Assembly: GCA_037974665.1 (NCBI GenBank)
Contig: CM075768.1
Span: 838,501 to 902,500 of the forward strand
Source of the DNA: Ehretia macrophylla
Lineage: Eukaryota > Streptophyta > Magnoliopsida > Boraginales > Ehretiaceae
DNA: 64,000 nt
Reading direction: 5' to 3'
How positions within the stretch are numbered: position 1 is the stretch's first letter; the number at the start of each line of letters is the position of its first letter. The translations under genes were made by a program, and so were the position numbers. The notes below the pieces were generated by a model that was not told the origin of the DNA, searched no databases, and saw nothing but the letters and a program-made list of their open reading frames with translations. Shown in pieces: positions 59,790-64,000 of the stretch.

Positions 59790-60479
59790 CCAAGACTATG
59801 TGGTTACAACCCCTTTTGGACACCAATTTCAATGAAAGTTTATGCAAACAAGCAATATAGTAATCATGTAGTCATCGAAATCACAACTAACACATAGTTG
59901 TTCATTTATAGCATATCGAGTAGTTCAACTAGAAATCAAGTATATAATTCAAATTAAATTATTCCATAATTGTTCTAACACATATAGAGGTCATATAATA
60001 AGACTACACCTTAATAATTCAAGTACTTAGTCATTCAATCAATAGCAATTTACATTTGAGATAAACTTATTGACTTAAAACCATGTTTATATCACTGCAT
60101 TAGTCGAACTTTAGCTAATTAGTAACCTATCTTCCTGAACTCAAAATTAATTCAATTAGGTATAGAATTAAACCTCTTCAAGTGTAGATAATTCTAAAAT
60201 CAAGAAAAGCTCAATTACGATCTAAATTGATAGAGTTATAACCAATTTAATGCATCTATGTCTTGACTATCCAGATTGAAGACTATTCCGGGGTTATTTT
60301 GGAAATGGAAAATTCAGATATTAAAACGATGGAATCCAACATTTTGTAAAACATGAAATTTATTCCTAACTACCTGATATAGCTACTGTGAAATTTTCAT
60401 TCGATTCCAAGGTCGTTTACTATTTTTAATGCTCAAAAGAAACTTAAGGCAGTGAGCTGTCAGATTTAACAAAAATCCA

Positions 60480-60860
60480 GTAACCTACTATCTCATGTGT
60501 TTTCGAGTAAGAAAATGATTTTTCCTCATGATATGGCCAACTGGAGAAATGTTCCTTTATGAGTTTTCTACCTTTTTGGAATTTTTTAGATTTTTATAAA
60601 ATCATCCATCTATAAAAACGGGATAAAATTTTAGGTTTGTACAAATCTTTCCAGTGGCAGTAAAATTTCTAATACCTACTGTCTCATGTGTTTTCGGGCA
60701 TGAAAACGATTTTTTCACATTACTCAGCCAAAAGAAGAAATATTTATCTATAAGTTTTCTACATCCCAGAATTTTTCCAATTTTTTTCTAAAATTTTTTA
60801 GTCACAAACACGGGTCAAAACTTTTGATTGGACAAATCTGTCCAGAAAACTATTCCGAGA
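60480..60860. repeat. Degenerate tandem duplication (about 190 bp) in LTR D
   Basis: CCTACTATCTCATGTG at 60484 recurs as CCTACTGTCTCATGTG at 60675, followed in both copies by GTTTTCG, GAAAA-GATTTTT and GAGTTTTCTAC/AAGTTTTCTAC. The offset is 191 bp and divergence is considerable, so this duplication is old. Confidence 0.7.
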
Positions 60861-62046
60861 TTTCATTGCATGTTCTAGCTTCTAAATCATCAACATCAAC
60901 TATTATACAACCAAGAAACCTCTAGCAACCTAAATAAGCAACAATCAACCATATTTACATAGCTAGATACAAGCTTCATCATCAAGAACATTCAAAAATT
61001 CCAGCAACTACATCTTTGATTTAAATTATCAACAAGTTCCAACAACATTTCAGCCGTTATATACTTCTCTAACTACAAGATTAATCAACATGTAACCTCA
61101 ATATCATCTCAAATCATACATATCTATATCATAACAAATCTGGACAGCCTGCTATATCCTTAGAAATCATCAAACAAACCAATCTGAAACATGAAATTGG
61201 CAACTACAAGGCATACAAGTTGTGTAGGGCTTCATATTCAAATTCCTATGCAAGATCTACTAACATTTAATCATAGGATCTACTTAAACATACAAAATCA
61301 TCCACTTAAATTTTTGTCCAGCTCATAACACTATCATAGAGTTTAGACTTATGCAATATAAACACATAATACGCTTTGAAACAAGGTTGCTAACAATCAC
61401 CAATCGTGGATCTTCATGAAATGACCTAAATTTCATCATTCTGTTACCCTAGTAAATGATCTTAGAATTTAGTGAATCATATATTGAATCTAAGATCTAT
61501 GAATTCTTTAACTATGGCCGCAAAGCTCGTTCGATTTCGATTTAAGATCTAAAAGTTATGACTATTTCCGTAAGATTACACAAAACTGTCCAGCACCAGT
61601 GCCTATCCTGGAGAACCTACGATTTTTTCCCATTTTGGAGGTCTTAAAGTCAAAATTAGCCTTATCTTGTCTCTGCAAGATTTGTTAAAAACTGAAAAAT
61701 ATAGTGACCCTTAAAGTTTCAGAAAATTTCGAGATCGTTTGCCACCTTAAAAGTGCTCCAAACAGAAGGGTCAGTAGGCTACCCGGGATTTTCCAGAAAT
61801 GTTCAAACTTAACTTCTTGGCTTCTAAGCATGCAAAACTACGTAACCACATATACATACATGCTCATGAACTTCAAAACATTTTACAAATCAGTTCAAAC
61901 CCTCACCTTAATGAAGATAGATGCTAAGAATGCTAGAAGAATGAAAGGATTTGCAAGAACCACGCAAGTTAAGTTGAATATCAAGTCCTCCTTCTTCCTC
62001 CAAGTAGTCCTTTGCTCTACTAGTTTCTTGCTTTGAATTAACCTCT

Positions 62047-62070
62047 TGTGTGTGTGTGTGTGTGTGTGTT
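62047..62070. repeat. TG dinucleotide microsatellite
   Basis: About 12 TG units inside LTR D. Confidence 0.9.
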
Positions 62071-62942
62071 CAGACGTGGGAGAGGGAGAGGAAGAGATGA
62101 AAGACCCTAATTTACTCAAAAACAACTCAACTTGAGGGACAAGAAGACAACTTTCCCCCAAATTCCTCCATGTTTTCATCCAACTTTTGGCTAAAGCAAT
62201 ACTTCTTTTTCTTTCTTTTTCCTCCTATGGCCTGCTATGCCTCCCTTTTGTCCCCCAATCATCATTTTTTTTATCCAAGTTAGGTAGAAGAATATCTAAG
62301 GTAATTGGGTAAAAGGTTAAGTCAAATAGTCAAGCTTCGTCAAACCTGCATAACAAATCAGCTCTGCGACACTTTACAAAAATGGCCATAACTTCTTCTA
62401 GAAAATTCCAATTTACGAACGGTTTGAAGCATTAGAAATTAAACTCATAGAGCTTTCCAACTATATATAATTTGCTACCTAAAGCTTTCCCAATTGGTGT
62501 AGGTTTAATTTTAAATTAGACTCAAAATTTACTCATAACTTCCGAGTATGACTTATTCAATTGAACTCGATATCCATCTTGAATGTCCTAGCATCACTTT
62601 CGACCCATTCCAGACACTCATCATCTTTTTAAACATTAATGGATCATTTCTTAATAATCATCAATTTATTCCGACTCGCCTTTGGCACAAGTATTACCCC
62701 AAAGGGTACTTTACTTAACTTCTATATTTCTAACTTATTTCTATTTCACCTAGTAAACATTTAAGATATATATAGCATTAAAAAATATTTAGTTAATGTC
62801 TACTTTATCCAAAGTACTCAATGCACGTAAAATGATGTAAATGTACACAAAAGTCCGTGAATGAAAGTAAGAAGATACAAGTGCACGTTAATACTCATAG
62901 TTCATATAAATAAATGCATGAGTGTGTGTGAGGGGCTTCACA

Positions 62943-63645
62943 TCCTTCCCTCCTTAATAGAATTGCGTCATCACAATTTCTTCATATGACAATTCCTTAT
63001 CGGGCTACATCGTCTCTGGTTGTAAGATATAGAATACCAATCATTGAATCCCGATTATCACATGCCAAGCCGAACCCAAATACCAATTGCCGAGCTGAAT
63101 TTCCCAATTTCCACCACTGAAAATACCATCACTAGATGTCATATATTGTAAGATATGCCAGTCAAGAATTCCAAATAAAGACGTCGAATACCAAAAACCA
63201 AATACCAAATAAGAATTCCCGAGTAAGGATACCAATTAATAGATAAGAATACGTAGTGAGAATACCAAGTACGATTACCATACTAAATTAAAGTCTGATC
63301 ACCGAATAATAATTACGAGCAAAATGTCCCAATAAGAGTTTCGAGCAGAATATCAATTAAGAATACCAAATAAGAAGACTGCGTAGAACCCCAAATACCA
63401 GATACCAGATACCAATTACTGAATAGGATCCCCCAAATAATAATCCCCAAGTAAAGTACCGCGTTTTTACTTCACGTACTACTCAATCATCAATTCCACA
63501 TCATGCACGTGTTTTACTTCTGTTATATAAAGCAACCTTTTTACTTGCATGTCAATACGTTGTTTCTAAAGAAATGCACATAAAAGATGGATGATACTGA
63601 GGCCAAGTAATATTTTACCTACAGGTTTAATAGGTAAGTTTACCT
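62943..63645 (-). mobile_element. Internal region of element D: polypurine tract and microrepeats
   Basis: The reversed polypurine tract (62943-62955) is followed by about 500 bases rich in ATACCAAT, AATTCC and AAATACC units, the same domain type as in A, C and J. In element orientation this domain comes directly after gag, where pol would be expected. Confidence 0.78.
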
Positions 63646-64000
63646 TCAACCGTGGTTACTGCTTACAATCTGGGCACAATTCTTTTGCCACTTTGGACAA
63701 TTCTTGACGCGATGTTGATCACTCCCACATCCTTTGCATCTGCCAGACCTCTTCCAACATTGGGCTTCCGTGTGCCCCTTCTTGTTACAATACTTACATG
63801 TAACAAGCTGGGGGTTAACCGTGCCATGACTAAATTGGTTGACTGTGGTACCCGACTGTAATCTGTTAGTAGCTGTCTTCCCTGGATTCTAGCCCTGATC
63901 CTGGGTACTTCCTCTCATAGCCTGCCCTTGCACCATCTGCCGTTTTGGGCATTCCTTGACCTTATGTTGATTGCTACCGCAACCGTTACACCTTCCTGAC
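63646..64000 (-). pseudogene. gag: gag C-terminal fragment with three zinc knuckles (element D)
   Basis: On the minus strand one frame carries three CX2CX4HX4C knuckles: 63949-63990 (CNGCGSNQHKVKEC), 63757-63798 (CKYCNKKGHTEAQC) and 63697-63738 (CKGCGSDQHRVKNC). All are in phase, with a TAG at 63889-63891 between the first and second, and a TGA at 63646-63648. The first and third knuckles are alike, so the usual gypsy pair seems duplicated. Zinc knuckles bind retroelement RNA. The upstream gag lies outside the window. Confidence 0.82.

Larger units (their letters stand above)
58473..62942 (-). mobile_element. LTR of element D (reverse)
   Basis: Runs TGTCACGACCCC to GGGGCTTCACA, 4470 bp, followed at 62943-62955 by a reversed polypurine tract, so this is the 3' LTR in element orientation. 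It carries a GC-rich module at about 59640-59830, a degenerate duplication of about 190 bp at 60480-60860, and a TG microsatellite at 62047-62070. No credible genes. The second LTR lies beyond the window. Confidence 0.85.

Noticed and set aside
61704-62179. Open frames of 110 and 94 codons on opposite strands in LTR D
   Set aside because: They overlap each other and a TG microsatellite; nothing supports coding.

Overview
This window reads as a gene-poor, repeat-packed stretch of a flowering-plant (probably eudicot) nuclear chromosome. I see no ordinary host gene. Nearly everything belongs to LTR retrotransposons or to one decayed endogenous pararetrovirus (Caulimoviridae), stacked inside one another. 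Several target-site duplications (TSDs) can be read directly, so the nesting order can be reconstructed.

Layout. (1) 1-11229: a tandem array LTR-internal-LTR-internal-LTR of a non-coding Ty3/gypsy-type family (called A here), period 5081 bp, copies almost identical. The last LTR abuts (2) the truncated gag and complete pol of a Tekay/Del-like chromovirus (B, 11230-15706) with its own 3' LTR (15707-18108). (3) 18109-34778: a rearranged, stop- and frameshift-riddled pararetrovirus (movement protein, coat protein, protease, RT/RNase H, a second ORF, leader). Its coat region is split by a non-coding LTR element in reverse orientation (C, 20185-28938), whose first LTR is itself split by a solo LTR of the B family (20304-22752, TSD CTAGG). 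(4) 34779-45155: an old Copia-type element. Its first LTR was apparently broken by the virus at a TA-rich tract, its internal part holds an inverted gag remnant, and its 3' LTR (from 37468) is split by two solo LTRs, G (39033-41314, TSD GTTTA) and H (41452-44719, near-TSD CACCC/CACGC). (5) 45156-45932: unresolved decayed sequence. (6) 45933-58472: a second Copia-type element (E) with two LTRs and a gag but no recognisable pol. It is interrupted by the reverse-oriented non-coding element J (51487-54840, TSD GTATA). (7) 58473-64000: LTR and internal part of another reverse element (D) that keeps a gag fragment with duplicated zinc knuckles and no visible pol before its 3' LTR.

Most notable signals. 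Divergent LTR families (A, H, J, D, G, B) share a GC-rich module with inverted-repeat arms around a CGGGCGGCATCGGGCTTG-like core; several also carry a palindrome, and stems change in a compensating way between families. Four families (A, C, J, D) share an internal domain built of degenerate GGWATTC-type microrepeats, in place of gag-pol (A, C, J) or of pol (D). These look like parts of one non-autonomous lineage exploiting a Tekay-type partner such as B. All identity statements are by eye; no database search or alignment program was used.
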